Assembly (NCBI RefSeq): GCF_963678635.1
Contig: NC_087063.1
Span: 71,443,617-71,507,616 of the forward strand
Direction: 5' to 3'
Source: Symsagittifera roscoffensis
Taxonomy: Eukaryota > Xenacoelomorpha > Acoela > Convolutidae
DNA: 64,000 bases
The position numbers and the translations under genes were made by a program. Under the pieces are notes generated by a model that made no database searches, was not told the origin of the DNA, and saw only the letters and a program-made list of their open reading frames with translations. Positions 36,401 through 43,557 of this stretch are shown piece after piece. Each line of letters begins with the position of its first letter. Within the stretch, counting starts at the first letter, position 1.

Positions 36401-36733
36401 AACATTTGGCAGCACTTAGCAATCTTGATTTTAATTGAATTCTTGGTTGGAGGATCTTAACTTGGTCTATTTGCGGGGGGGGGGGGGGGGGATGTTAACT
36501 TGATCCGTCGTCAATTCAAATAATTGTATATTGTATCACACCTTAATTTGGTGGATGTATTGTCGTGGACCATGTTAAGTGGATTACTTTACAGGAATTG
36601 CATCTGAAGCACGTTGCAACACAAGAGTGTGTGAGTGCCATGGGGGGCAGCAGTGAGTACAAGACATGTACCAATCAGAAGGCCATCTTTTGCGTCAGAC
36701 AGGAAGAGGGCAAGGGGGATCGCACTTGTGGAG
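27432..36733 (+). CDS. Trypsin-like (S1) serine protease, six exons, last exon not found
   Basis: Six exons join with matching phases: 27432-27488, 31024-31078, 31677-31850, 33096-33263, 33778-33884 and 36595-36733. They encode a signal peptide, a short propeptide, a GG start of the protease domain, the His box (CGGSLVDL then ITAAHCVYN), the Asp box (DQDIALLFLSEPF), a VAGMG segment equivalent to the usual GWG, and a region with three cysteines ending DRTCG. The exon with the catalytic Ser (GDSGGP) should follow the last donor in phase 1 and was not found before the retroelement begins. The product would be a secreted endopeptidase; the lack of a recognisable Ser exon leaves its activity open. 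Two donors are non-canonical (GA at 33264, GC at 36734). Introns are crowded with MITEs. Confidence 0.75.
28770..29325 (-). repeat. Dispersed repeat, TTGTTCCGACTTTCGAT family, inverted copy
   Basis: Reads, on the - strand, the same blocks as 12965-13960 from CTTTCGTATCGAAAG-type ends to the TCGGAACATTC segment. Lies in intron 1 of the protease gene. Confidence 0.75.
29326..31023. other. Intron 1 remainder with worn MITE ends
   Basis: No exon seen. MITE-like termini CCTAGATCTACCCCTG near 30493 and CCTAAATCCGCCCCTG near 30800 resemble the ends of the elements at 31157-31478 and 36796-37237, but their partners are not clear. Confidence 0.35.
31024..31078 (+). CDS. Protease exon 2: propeptide
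   Basis: A pyrimidine-rich acceptor (TTTTTTTACCAGTTTCAG) and a strong AAAG|GTAAGG donor bound a 55-base exon. It enters in phase 0 and leaves in phase 1, exactly what exon 3 needs. It encodes a short polar segment before the activation site. Confidence 0.6.
31157..31478. mobile_element. hAT-type MITE inside protease intron 2
   Basis: Left end CAGTAGCGGATTTAGG, right end CCTAGATCCGCCTCTG, inverse of each other with few mismatches, 322 bp, non-coding. Flanks CTTGATAT and CCTGATAT are an 8-bp target duplication with one mismatch, typical of hAT insertions. Confidence 0.75.
31677..31850 (+). CDS. Protease exon 3: activation site and His box
   Basis: Starts after TTGTGTTAG and encodes GGSK, YPFVVQ, HFCGGSLV and ITAAHCVY, the conserved N-terminal half of an S1 domain including catalytic His. 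The donor GTGCCT at 31851 leaves phase 1 and lies at the edge of a MITE copy. Confidence 0.85.
31853..32049. mobile_element. MITE, GGCTC family, abutting the exon 3 donor
   Basis: The body matches other family copies (AAGGCTAAGACAAACA, CCCTAGTTACACCATAA, GTGAGGTGGGGAAAAATGGA). The left end, GCCTCTTTTCCTCTTTTAC, begins two or three bases after the exon 3/intron 3 boundary. No target duplication is visible, so the left edge may be worn. Confidence 0.5.
32271..32460. repeat. 190-bp palindrome (foldback MITE)
   Basis: AGGGATTGGAAAAGGTGTGG at the left is inverted at the right as CCACACCTTTTCCAATCCCT. Pairing continues through GGAGCATAGTGGGC, GATCCACCGACTTCT and TTTCATCAC to a loop of about 20 bases near 32365. 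Lies in protease intron 3. Confidence 0.85.
32805..32865. repeat. Hairpin around ATAGTTATC
   Basis: AAAAATAGTTATC and GATAACTATTTTT pair across a short AAATTTTG centre, with outer ATTTCATTT/AAATGAAAT also pairing. Confidence 0.75.
32870..32938. repeat. Near-perfect hairpin
   Basis: TAAGATTAAAGAGCAATTGT and its inverse at the right end pair over about 34 bases per arm with one or two mismatches; the centre is TTTTTAGATTCTAAAAA. Together with 32271-32460 and 32805-32865 it makes intron 3 a cluster of foldbacks. Confidence 0.85.
33096..33263 (+). CDS. Protease exon 4: Asp box
   Basis: Follows the GATTCAG acceptor in phase 1 and encodes RTDQDIALLFLSEPF with the catalytic Asp, then TVYVKKI. To join exon 5 in frame it must end at 33263, where the next bases are GAACAA, a non-canonical GA donor; no GT gives the right phase nearby. 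Confidence 0.75.
   Translation, partial: VRLHTRRMTKETRLRRGVWLVFRPLRVQSPPSGQTRTSPCSSSRNPSRRQSTSRK
33389..33625 (+). mobile_element. Possible tRNA-derived SINE
   Basis: TGGTGAAGTGG resembles an internal box A and ATGTTCGAGGCC a box B, about 45 bases apart, followed by an unrelated body. It does not fold into a proper tRNA (the anticodon arm is wrong), so a tRNA-headed SINE is more likely. Lies in protease intron 4. Confidence 0.35.
33778..33884 (+). CDS. Protease exon 5: VAGMG segment
   Basis: Acceptor TTCTGTGGCAG, then a phase-1 frame encoding EMGGLVVAGMGY, the position of the usual GWG in trypsins, with Met in place of Trp. A canonical AAG|GTTCAA donor leaves phase 0. Confidence 0.65.
33885..35450. 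other. Intron 5, no supported exon
   Basis: Mostly AT-rich. A GC-rich patch at 34947-35060 has an open frame ending at AAACAG|GCAAGT, but no acceptor in the right phase, so I do not call it an exon. Confidence 0.35.
35450..36500. repeat. Pair of related G-run repeats around AACTTGGTTCTGAG
   Basis: TTGGCTGAAAATTCGA followed by CTCAGAACCAAGTT near 35452-35482 recurs inverted near 36365-36400, each accompanied by GGATGTTAACTTGG and a G-rich stretch (18 G at 36475-36492). An old TE bounded by these copies, with a younger MITE (35785-36003) inside, would explain it. Confidence 0.45.
35785..36003. mobile_element. MITE, GGCTC family, with perfect 8-bp target duplication
   Basis: Left end GGCTCTTTTTCCTTTTCCCC, right end GAGGTGGGGGGAAGAGCC, 219 bp, non-coding. 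AAAGTTGT flanks it on both sides (35777-35784 and 36004-36011). Eight-base duplications point to a hAT-like source. Confidence 0.9.
36595..36733 (+). CDS. Protease exon 6: Cys region before the Ser box
   Basis: Acceptor ATTACTTTACAG, phase 0, encoding ELHLKHVATQECV, CTNQ, IFCVRQ and DRTCG. The end TGTGGAG|GCAAGT is an excellent GC-type donor in phase 1; a GAC-type codon across the junction would begin the GDSGG box. A GT at 36738 is an alternative. Confidence 0.7.
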
Positions 36734-36795
36734 GCAAGTGGACTTCACTTAACAATGGGAAAGAACAGAATTTGCTGACTTTTTCTTACGCTAAA

Positions 36796-37237
36796 CAGGG
36801 GAGGATTTAGGAGTGGGGCGGTTCTGAGAGCGACGGGGGGGGGGGGGGAGGGGATGAGGTAAAGGGGCGGACGTCCCTTCTTCTCAGGTATTCGACCCCT
36901 TGACGATCCTAAGGTCGTAAGAATCCCTCCTCTACTACTATTTTGAAAGATTGATTTTTGATGACAGACCCTGAATACTTTTTAAAGGCGCCTTTGGCAT
37001 CATTATATACTAGCTTTGAGGGGGGAGCGTGCCGCCAAAAAAACGCAATTTTTTGCCTGTTTTTTTTTCAAAATTTTGCCAGTGGCACAGAAAATTTGGC
37101 CAAAACGGACTTTTTACTGCTTTTGGAGAGCTCGAAAAGTCAATTTGGTCGACCTAAATGAAAGTCGCCAAATTTTTTGAAAATTGTTTTGAAAATCCGC
37201 TCCCACCTCCCTCGAGAAAAACCTAGATCCGCCCCTG
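36796..37237. mobile_element. MITE, CAGGGGCGGATCTAGG-type ends
   Basis: Left CAGGGGAGGATTTAGG and right CCTAGATCCGCCCCTG are inverse termini, 442 bp apart. A second right-end-like sequence (ACTAGATCCGACCCTG) ends near 37398, so a second copy may be fused. No clear target duplication. Confidence 0.6.
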
Positions 37238-37702
37238 CCCGTGGCGCAAACAAAAAATGTGGTCGAAATAAGGTCTTTATAGTGTTTAAATCCACTCAGG
37301 AAATCAAATTGGTCGGGCTAAAAAAAGGTCGACAAAAATTTCGATTTTTTTTTTCAAAATATGCCCCATCCTCGAGAAAACACTAGATCCGACCCTGAAG
37401 ATTTAAAAATGTATATATTTGCCCAATTAACCAGCATGTCACTTTTTTATAACTGTCAGACATTATGAAAACGAGTTACAAAAAATTTAGATTTGGGGCG
37501 GGGGGAAAACCATTATATCGATATTTCATTCCACATCTTCTCCCAAGACCCCTTAAACCAATCTCATAAACGAAAAAGAGTAGCCGGTTACTGTGCAAAT
37601 AGCACAGAATATTCTACTATAGTAAAAAATGCAAAAAATTCCTAAATGAGTGTGGTTTTTCCTGCATGGTTTAATAAGATCTGAACAAAAAAAAGAAATG
37701 AC

Positions 37703-37904
37703 GGCTCTTTTTCCTTTTCCCTCCCACCTCACACAAACATTATTTGTATGGTGTAACGAGTGGTTTTAGAAGGTTAATTATGAAAACCAAATATGATTGT
37801 CATGGCCTAATTAGTCTGCATGTCAATTTTCATGACAATCGAACAATGTGAACAGTAACTTCAAATATAAAAATTTTCAGGTGGGGGGAAAAGGAAAAAG
37901 AGCC
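37703..37904. mobile_element. MITE, GGCTC family, best-preserved copy
   Basis: Ends GGCTCTTTTTCCTTTTCCCT and the inverse of GGCTCTTTTTCCTTTTCCCC, about 26 bp of terminal inverted repeat. Flanked by GAAATGAC on both sides (37695-37702 and 37905-37912), a perfect 8-bp duplication. 202 bp, non-coding. Confidence 0.92.
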
Positions 37905-38307
37905 GAAATGACGCAAAGTCGACACTCATAGTAAAATCGGCCAATTGCAAAGAAAATTTTCAAGAAAAATGACGAGATAAAAGGAAAAAATGGTTCAAAA
38001 AATTTTAAAAAATTTCAAAAACTTTGAGTAGAAAAACAGGGGAAAAAATTTAAAACAACCGAATACAAAACTCCTCTCCATTTTTCAAATGGTCGCCGAA
38101 ACAATAAGAATAAACATATAAATTTGAAAAGATTCATCAAAACTGTATTAAAAATAGATAGCTAAAAAGTTTTGCTATTTGTGAAAAAAAAACAAATCCA
38201 GATAGTTCCTGCAGATATTTTGGTGCAATAAGCAGGTAAATGATGGAGAGCAATTAGTGGAAAAAAGCAGGCATTGTTTGTTCCGAAAATTCCAAAAAAA
38301 ATTCAAA

Positions 38308-38715
38308 ATGATCATTGTACTCAAAAAAGGCTTCGCTGTCTGCAAGGTAAGTTTTTTTTCCAAAGTGGGATTTTTTATGTTTAGAAAATTTGAAGCATTG
38401 TTTTATCAAAAAAAAGTTCTATGACTTAAAAGTAACCCCAAATGCGCTAGAGACGCATCGCTCAACCAAAATTTCTAGAAGACAATGGTTAGCGCAAAAA
38501 TTTTGAATATAACCTTTACCAGTTCCTTCCCATTCTAGTCACTACAACAAATTAGAATCCCTCCAATAGTGAAAACAAAATGTGACTATGTATAGTTTTT
38601 TGTTAATTGACAGGGAAGTGATCTTGCAAAAAACAGTGCCCTAAAACCAGTCTATTTAAAGAGTTTGTTAAATGAAGCCAAAACTGAACTAGAACAAACG
38701 AAGTCTATCAATCAG
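38308..38715 (+). CDS. Two-exon start of an unrecognised gene
   Basis: Exon 38308-38346 starts with ATG, encodes 13 residues (MIIVLKKGFAVCK) and ends at a textbook AAG|GTAAGT donor in phase 0. Exon 38614-38715 follows a TTGACAG acceptor, is exactly 34 codons, reads as a plausible amphipathic helix (LKSLLNEAKTELEQ) and ends at CAG|GTGCGA in phase 0. No family is recognisable from 47 residues. The frame upstream of the ATG is also open, so the first exon may be internal. Sequence composition changes right after 38716, and the env-bearing retroelement begins by 39081, so the rest of the gene may be displaced. Confidence 0.4.
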
Positions 38716-38993
38716 GTGCGACAAAGTGAGTTAGGTCTGATGTGGTTAACTCATAGAGTAATTTCGGATAGGGGACACCGTCTGCTCGTCACGCTATCTT
38801 ATTTTCGGCCGGATAGATTCGTGCAACTTCTTAGTCTAATACCGATCCTAATCTTACTCTTATACTATCTAGTCTCAGGGTGTTTAACTAGTCTCTGCTA
38901 GGCTCAATAGATCTAGGGTATACTGGTTTGTTGCGGCAGCTGAAGTTCTCTTGGAGAGGCAACTAATTTCCAAGTTAAATTCAAATCTCTCTG

Positions 38994-39021
38994 GTGCTGA
39001 AATTACAAGTAATTTCAGCAC
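38994..39021. repeat. Perfect 13-bp stem with two-base loop
   Basis: GTGCTGAAATTAC, AA, then the exact inverse. It lies between the possible gene and the first env cassette, close to the element edge. Confidence 0.85.
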
Positions 39022-39080
39022 TTACAAATAAGTGGGTTGTTAGTTAGATGGATCATGATTGTTTAATATTAAATACTTTA

Positions 39081-40771
39081 CAGTGGTAAAATATCTAATT
39101 TATCCAATCATAAAATATAGTTTAGATCAGGTTCCACCCATCCGGGTTTTACAGAGTTTTTTAGAATTATCTTTCTGCAATTCAAAGGATGGATGATGGA
39201 CGTTGGTATTTGGCGAATATCGTACTCTTGTCCGGTTTCTCTTGTTAGAGAAGTTCCAGGACGCTGGAGTTAGGGGCATCAATCGTTGTGTCTTCTTGTG
39301 ACAACGATGGTGTTTCCCAATGAAATCAATCTGATTTCAGAATGGTTTGCTATGACGGGTTTTTCTGTTTTATGTAGAGAACTTCTTTTGTGTTCGACCT
39401 CGTCTGGGAATGGCGTGGAGATTGTGCGTGGAAGGGATGCCTTGTAACTCGGATCTGTACGTATACTTGAACATCGAGGTGGTCATTGGTCTAGTTCAAT
39501 GAAGTCCTTTTCTGCGAAGTCAAGTCGTACTCTAAATCCTTTGAGTTTGTGATTGTGGACGGCATATTGGTTTGTGGTTGGCCATTCTTTTTCGAGTGTA
39601 GTGGGGTCATTTTGTCTCTGGATGTTCGTCTTTGTTGTTGTATGCTGATCTATATACTGCAAAGTATAGTTTACATTTTATAAAATTTTTATTAGTTCAG
39701 TGTTTTAATTATGATTTTGGTTAGTTGTTTTCACAAAAGCATTTTGTTTTAGTTCGGTTATTTTGAAGAGTTACTCACCCTTGAGTACCTCTTATTAAAA
39801 ATAGAAGTATGGTCACAAAGCGTGGATGTAGCGCGGTGGGTTAGGCCGGCTATAGAGCATGCTCAGGACGTCCTCTCTGGTGGGTTAGGCCAGGAGTGGG
39901 AGTATGATTTCGTGCGGTTTCTGTGAGAGGTCCTGTTATGTGATAACGTTTTATGTTGGCTTTATGGTGGTTTTTCTTATGTTCCGTTGGTTGTGTCCTT
40001 TTTTCAAAAATCAAATTGTTTTTGTTATGGGTTTGTCTTTCGACTTTTTTGTGTTTTATTATTTCTTTCTTAGACTTTATAATAGTCTTCAAAAGAATAA
40101 ATTATCCAGTTTTAAACTGGGTTAATCCGGTTTGGGTACCGTTGGTTTTCTTTTCTTAGTCATGCTGTTATTTTATGATTTGTGGTGTTTAGTAAGCTGC
40201 GTTGGTTAGTTTGGTTTAGTATATAATTCCTTTCCAACCGGGTTAAAGGATGTTTGAAACTTGTTATCGTGTGTTAGAATTGTTGAGTGTGAAAACTTGA
40301 AACTGAAATTCATTATTTAAACAATTCTTCGTGGGCGAGCTGTGCGAGTTTGGATAGAATTCTTGTGCGAGTGAATGAAAATATCAAAAGGTTAGTACTG
40401 CATTTTCATTTTATCAATTTACTACATAGAATTTTAATTTTACTGCTAGTTTTGGGGAAAAATTAAATTACAAGTTTTCATTTTTTATGAAATTTACTGC
40501 TTTTGGGGAAACAATTTATAAATTAATTCACTACATTTGGTATAAATTTTATCAGTTTATCTTGTGGAAACTATTAATGAAGTTTAGAAGAATTTTAACA
40601 AGTTTATTTTTTATTTTGCTTTTTTGTTTTTTGCAGATGATTGTGGTATGAAACAGGGTTAAAATATGAAATATGGTTAAAATAAATACTAACCATTCTT
40701 TACTCATGTTTCATTTAGATCTTTAATTTTAAATTTATTAGTGAAGAATATGTATAAATTATACTTACCTG
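39081..40771. promoter_or_regulatory. Non-coding end of cassette A, candidate LTR/terminator region
   Basis: 1.7 kb without a supported gene, identical in copy B (46965-48655). On the - strand a CAG|GTAAGTAT donor lies immediately after the 336-aa frame stop, and AATAAA occurs at 40734-40739, a candidate polyadenylation signal. On the + strand AAAAG|GTTAGTA (40390) and a long pyrimidine tract ending GCAG (40636) look like a 246-bp intron. GGTGGGTTAGGCC occurs twice near 39835 and 39880. Confidence 0.45.
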
Positions 40772-41782
40772 TTAGTCGTCGGGGAAAAAACCGTGGGGGA
40801 AGATGTCGTGTATCATGTCGGAATTTGTTAGTAATTTTGCTAGTATGCGAATGATGTTTTTAGTTTGAAGCAGTGGCCAAAGCAATTGAAGTGCTTTAAT
40901 AGTTTTTAGTTCTTCGGTTCCAACTGCAAACTCATAAGGTGTGTTTTGAATAAGATTATATATTTTGTGATTGTATTTAGTATTGTGGATGAATTCTAAT
41001 ATAGGGATTTCTATAGGTTGGATAAATTCATGTGGGATAAGGAAGGGTCTGGATTCTTCTGCATTAAAGGTCTTCGTGATGGGACAAAATATATACATAT
41101 GTGTTATTGGGTCATAATTGCGGAGGATGCCGTGGAGGTTAGTATCTTTGATGCAATATGTGAAATTTAGAAAAAACGGCGAAGTGTATTTAGAGTTAAG
41201 AAACTGAAAACGGTGGTGTGGTTGTCTTGATGAAGTGTGTAGATCAAAATGATTTTGTATGAAGCGATAATATGTATAGGTGTGGGTTTGTTTAGTGCGT
41301 AACATAATGTCGTGTGAGCAGTGCAAATCGCGTTCATGTGGTGCAAGGAAGTGGAAGGTTAGTGAAATAATTGAAATTTTTCTTTTAACACTTTCGTAAG
41401 CTTTTAAGTCGGTTAGTGCTTCAGAAATGATGTGATCAAATTTTCGATCAAATATATTGAGTGTAAAAACATATGGTGTTTTGATGAAAAATTTTTCTGT
41501 TAGTTGTGGGTTAGTGAAGCGATCGTCATCTAAAAATTGGTCTTGATTAGTTCGGATGATATTATGATCGTAATATTCTAGTGTAAATTCGTTAGCTCGG
41601 GGTGCAGTGAATGTTTTGAGTGATTTTTTATATCCGATATAAGTAAATTGTCTATGTGTTAGTGGTGTGGTGAGTCGATATAGCATATCTTGATTTCTTA
41701 CTATATCGTTATGAGTATTAGATAACGGTAGGCAAAGGGGATTAGTAAAATGATAATATGATGTCCAATGAAGTGTAGGCAT
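40772..41782 (-). CDS. Accessory frame, 336 aa, unrecognised (cassette A)
   Basis: Intact frame with its own ATG, identical in length to the copy at 48656-49666. The product is rich in H, Y, F, N and T, appears soluble and folded, has no signal peptide or clear membrane helix, and belongs to no family I know. It is the last gene before the non-coding end of the cassette, downstream of env, where most env-bearing gypsy elements have only the LTR. Its stop is followed at once by a strong splice donor on the same strand. It could be a captured host or viral gene or an accessory factor; I infer no function. Confidence 0.6.
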   Translation of the reverse strand: MPTLHWTSYYHFTNPLCLPLSNTHNDIVRNQDMLYRLTTPLTHRQFTYIGYKKSLKTFTAPRANEFTLEYYDHNIIRTNQDQFLDDDRFTNPQLTEKFFIKTPYVFTLNIFDRKFDHIISEALTDLKAYESVKRKISIISLTFHFLAPHERDLHCSHDIMLRTKQTHTYTYYRFIQNHFDLHTSSRQPHHRFQFLNSKYTSPFFLNFTYCIKDTNLHGILRNYDPITHMYIFCPITKTFNAEESRPFLIPHEFIQPIEIPILEFIHNTKYNHKIYNLIQNTPYEFAVGTEELKTIKALQLLWPLLQTKNIIRILAKLLTNSDMIHDIFPHGFFPDD

Positions 41783-41888
41783 TAAAACATGTTCATCTAC
41801 AAAACTACGTGTGTCGTTAGTGTCATGAGGGGTGTTTAAAGTATATTGTGGAAATGAAGGTAAGGTGATTGCTAGAAAATCTTTCGTG

Positions 41889-42314
41889 TTAGTGTGATGT
41901 GGATGGTTGATATATTAGCGGGCTGTTCCTAGTTCGGTCTGAATGAAATGAAGAGTAGGTTGGGGTTACTTGTGAAGCATAAGAGGGTGTAGAAATGGGC
42001 GGGAGTGGGTTATTTGGTGGGATTGGTTGAAAAGGGGGTTTTGAAAAAACTGAGGAGTTGGTTTGAAAATTATTGGATGGAGATGGTTCGGAGTCTGCAA
42101 ATTCATCAGGGGTTTCTATATTAGGGTTATTGAGTTGTGAAACGGAGTATAAAACTGAAATATTTGAATTGGTGTCTGAATTCATGCCTGATGTTATATT
42201 ACTAGTTGGAAAATCGGGTGGCGGGAAAGCAAAAAGTGGAATTATTGTAATTGGAGTGTTGAGGTTGGTTGGATGGGAATTTGAGCGGTGTAGGGATCCA
42301 AGTTGTCGGCTCAT
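41889..42314 (-). CDS. Pro/Ser/Thr/Asn-rich frame, truncated (cassette A)
   Basis: 141 codons. The ATG overlaps the stop of the preceding frame as ATGA, suggesting coupled translation or a shared message. Sequence is rich in P, S, T and N, probably disordered. Compared with 49799-50464, a 266-bp deletion near 41930 removes the C-terminal part and shifts the frame, so this copy ends with unrelated residues. Confidence 0.5.
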   Translation of the reverse strand: MSRQLGSLHRSNSHPTNLNTPITIIPLFAFPPPDFPTSNITSGMNSDTNSNISVLYSVSQLNNPNIETPDEFADSEPSPSNNFQTNSSVFSKPPFQPIPPNNPLPPISTPSYASQVTPTYSSFHSDRTRNSPLIYQPSTSH

Positions 42315-43249
42315 CGTGGGCTAAAAAAATTATTATTTTGAGATTGAAAAGCGGTGGTATGGGGTTGTTCGATAATTTTTTCATATGTTTTTTTTTCTTG
42401 TGAATGATGTTTCATCATATGTTGTATGGGACTTTGCGATATGTTTGGTCTAAAATTTGGATTATGTGTTATTGCTAAATTTCGGAAATTGCGTGGGACT
42501 AGGGATAATGGATGGTTATGTGGTAGGGGTGGTAACTGTGGTGCTGTAGGCGTTACCTCTATATTATTATGTTCTTCGTCGTACGTGTTCTGTCTTGTCG
42601 CTATTTTTGTGTTATATTCTTTTATTTGTGCGTCTAAAAGAATTTTGTTTATTGATGATGAAAAAATTCCAAAAAATCCTGTAAATAGTATGCGTGCTAC
42701 ACTTGCTTGTCTATTTACTTGTGTGTGTATAGCGCATGTGTTATAGATTCCTTTTAAAAGTGAAAAAAAAAATCCTATGAAGTTAAACATTGCGTATAAA
42801 ATAGTTAATTTTTCTAAGATGTAATAGGGCCATCCTAGAAAATCGAGAATTTCATTTTTTAGTGTAACAAAGATAAAAATATTTATAGGTGAAATATCTT
42901 GTGGTCGGTATTTTTCACCGTTTAGATATATATAGTCTTTAATGTCTTTAAAATATCCGCTATAGTCTTGTGTATAGATATCTGCAAATCCTGCTGTTTC
43001 GGCAAGTTTGCGTAAGTTTTGGTCAATTGATTGTCTTTGTATAGTGCCCATTTGTGTTAATAATTCTTGGAATTGTTGTGTTCTAATGTGATGTTGGATA
43101 TCGGATTTTGAATATATTCCAATTGATTGTAAATCGATATTTGGGTTTCGAGCAATAGCTCTAATGCTTTCGGGTGAAAATTTTTTGAGGGATTGCATTA
43201 ATGTGGGGTATGGGGTAAGAAGATAATATTTATCTTCATCAGGGTTCAT
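42311..43249 (-). CDS. env: Env-like protein, membrane-anchor part (cassette A)
   Basis: 312 codons from an ATG, but the frame stays open upstream of that ATG for about 29 codons to the A-rich slip-like site at 43339-43345, so the ATG is probably internal. A hydrophobic stretch at about residues 147-168 (LTILYAMFNFIGFFFSLLKG) is a strong membrane anchor, and a second weaker one lies near 185-200. The tail of about 110 residues would be cytoplasmic. It follows the ectodomain frame at 43558-44928, from which it is separated by one UAG and a frame change. Fits the C-terminal part of a membrane fusion glycoprotein. Confidence 0.6.
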   Translation of the reverse strand: MNPDEDKYYLLTPYPTLMQSLKKFSPESIRAIARNPNIDLQSIGIYSKSDIQHHIRTQQFQELLTQMGTIQRQSIDQNLRKLAETAGFADIYTQDYSGYFKDIKDYIYLNGEKYRPQDISPINIFIFVTLKNEILDFLGWPYYILEKLTILYAMFNFIGFFFSLLKGIYNTCAIHTQVNRQASVARILFTGFFGIFSSSINKILLDAQIKEYNTKIATRQNTYDEEHNNIEVTPTAPQLPPLPHNHPLSLVPRNFRNLAITHNPNFRPNISQSPIQHMMKHHSQEKKTYEKIIEQPHTTAFQSQNNNFFSPR

Positions 43250-43557
43250 TTGTACTACATTGTGGCTATTTTTTGATCCACATGGGACTGCGGTATCCCA
43301 GAAATATGTTCGTCTTGAAAGTGTGTCAACGAAATGTACTTTTTTTTATAAAAGATAGGGATTCTTTTATAGCATCGTTTATCTTCAAAAATATATAGTG
43401 GTAATACTTTTTTGGTACAAGTATAAAACCATAAAATGTTTCCTTCGTAGTCTAAAAAATTTGATCGATTTCCTGATAGTAAATATCCTGCGTAGGCTAT
43501 TTTTAATACTGTTAGTGCAAGTGATTGTAGAATTTCTGTCCGTTCTAATTCGCATAG

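Noticed and set aside
39825-39895. Telomere-like GGTGGGTTAGGCC
   Set aside because: Only two copies, not a tandem array.
39850-40125. Frames of 73 and 80 codons in the cassette end
   Set aside because: Their presence in both copies reflects the duplication only; AT-driven composition, opposite strands and no motif.
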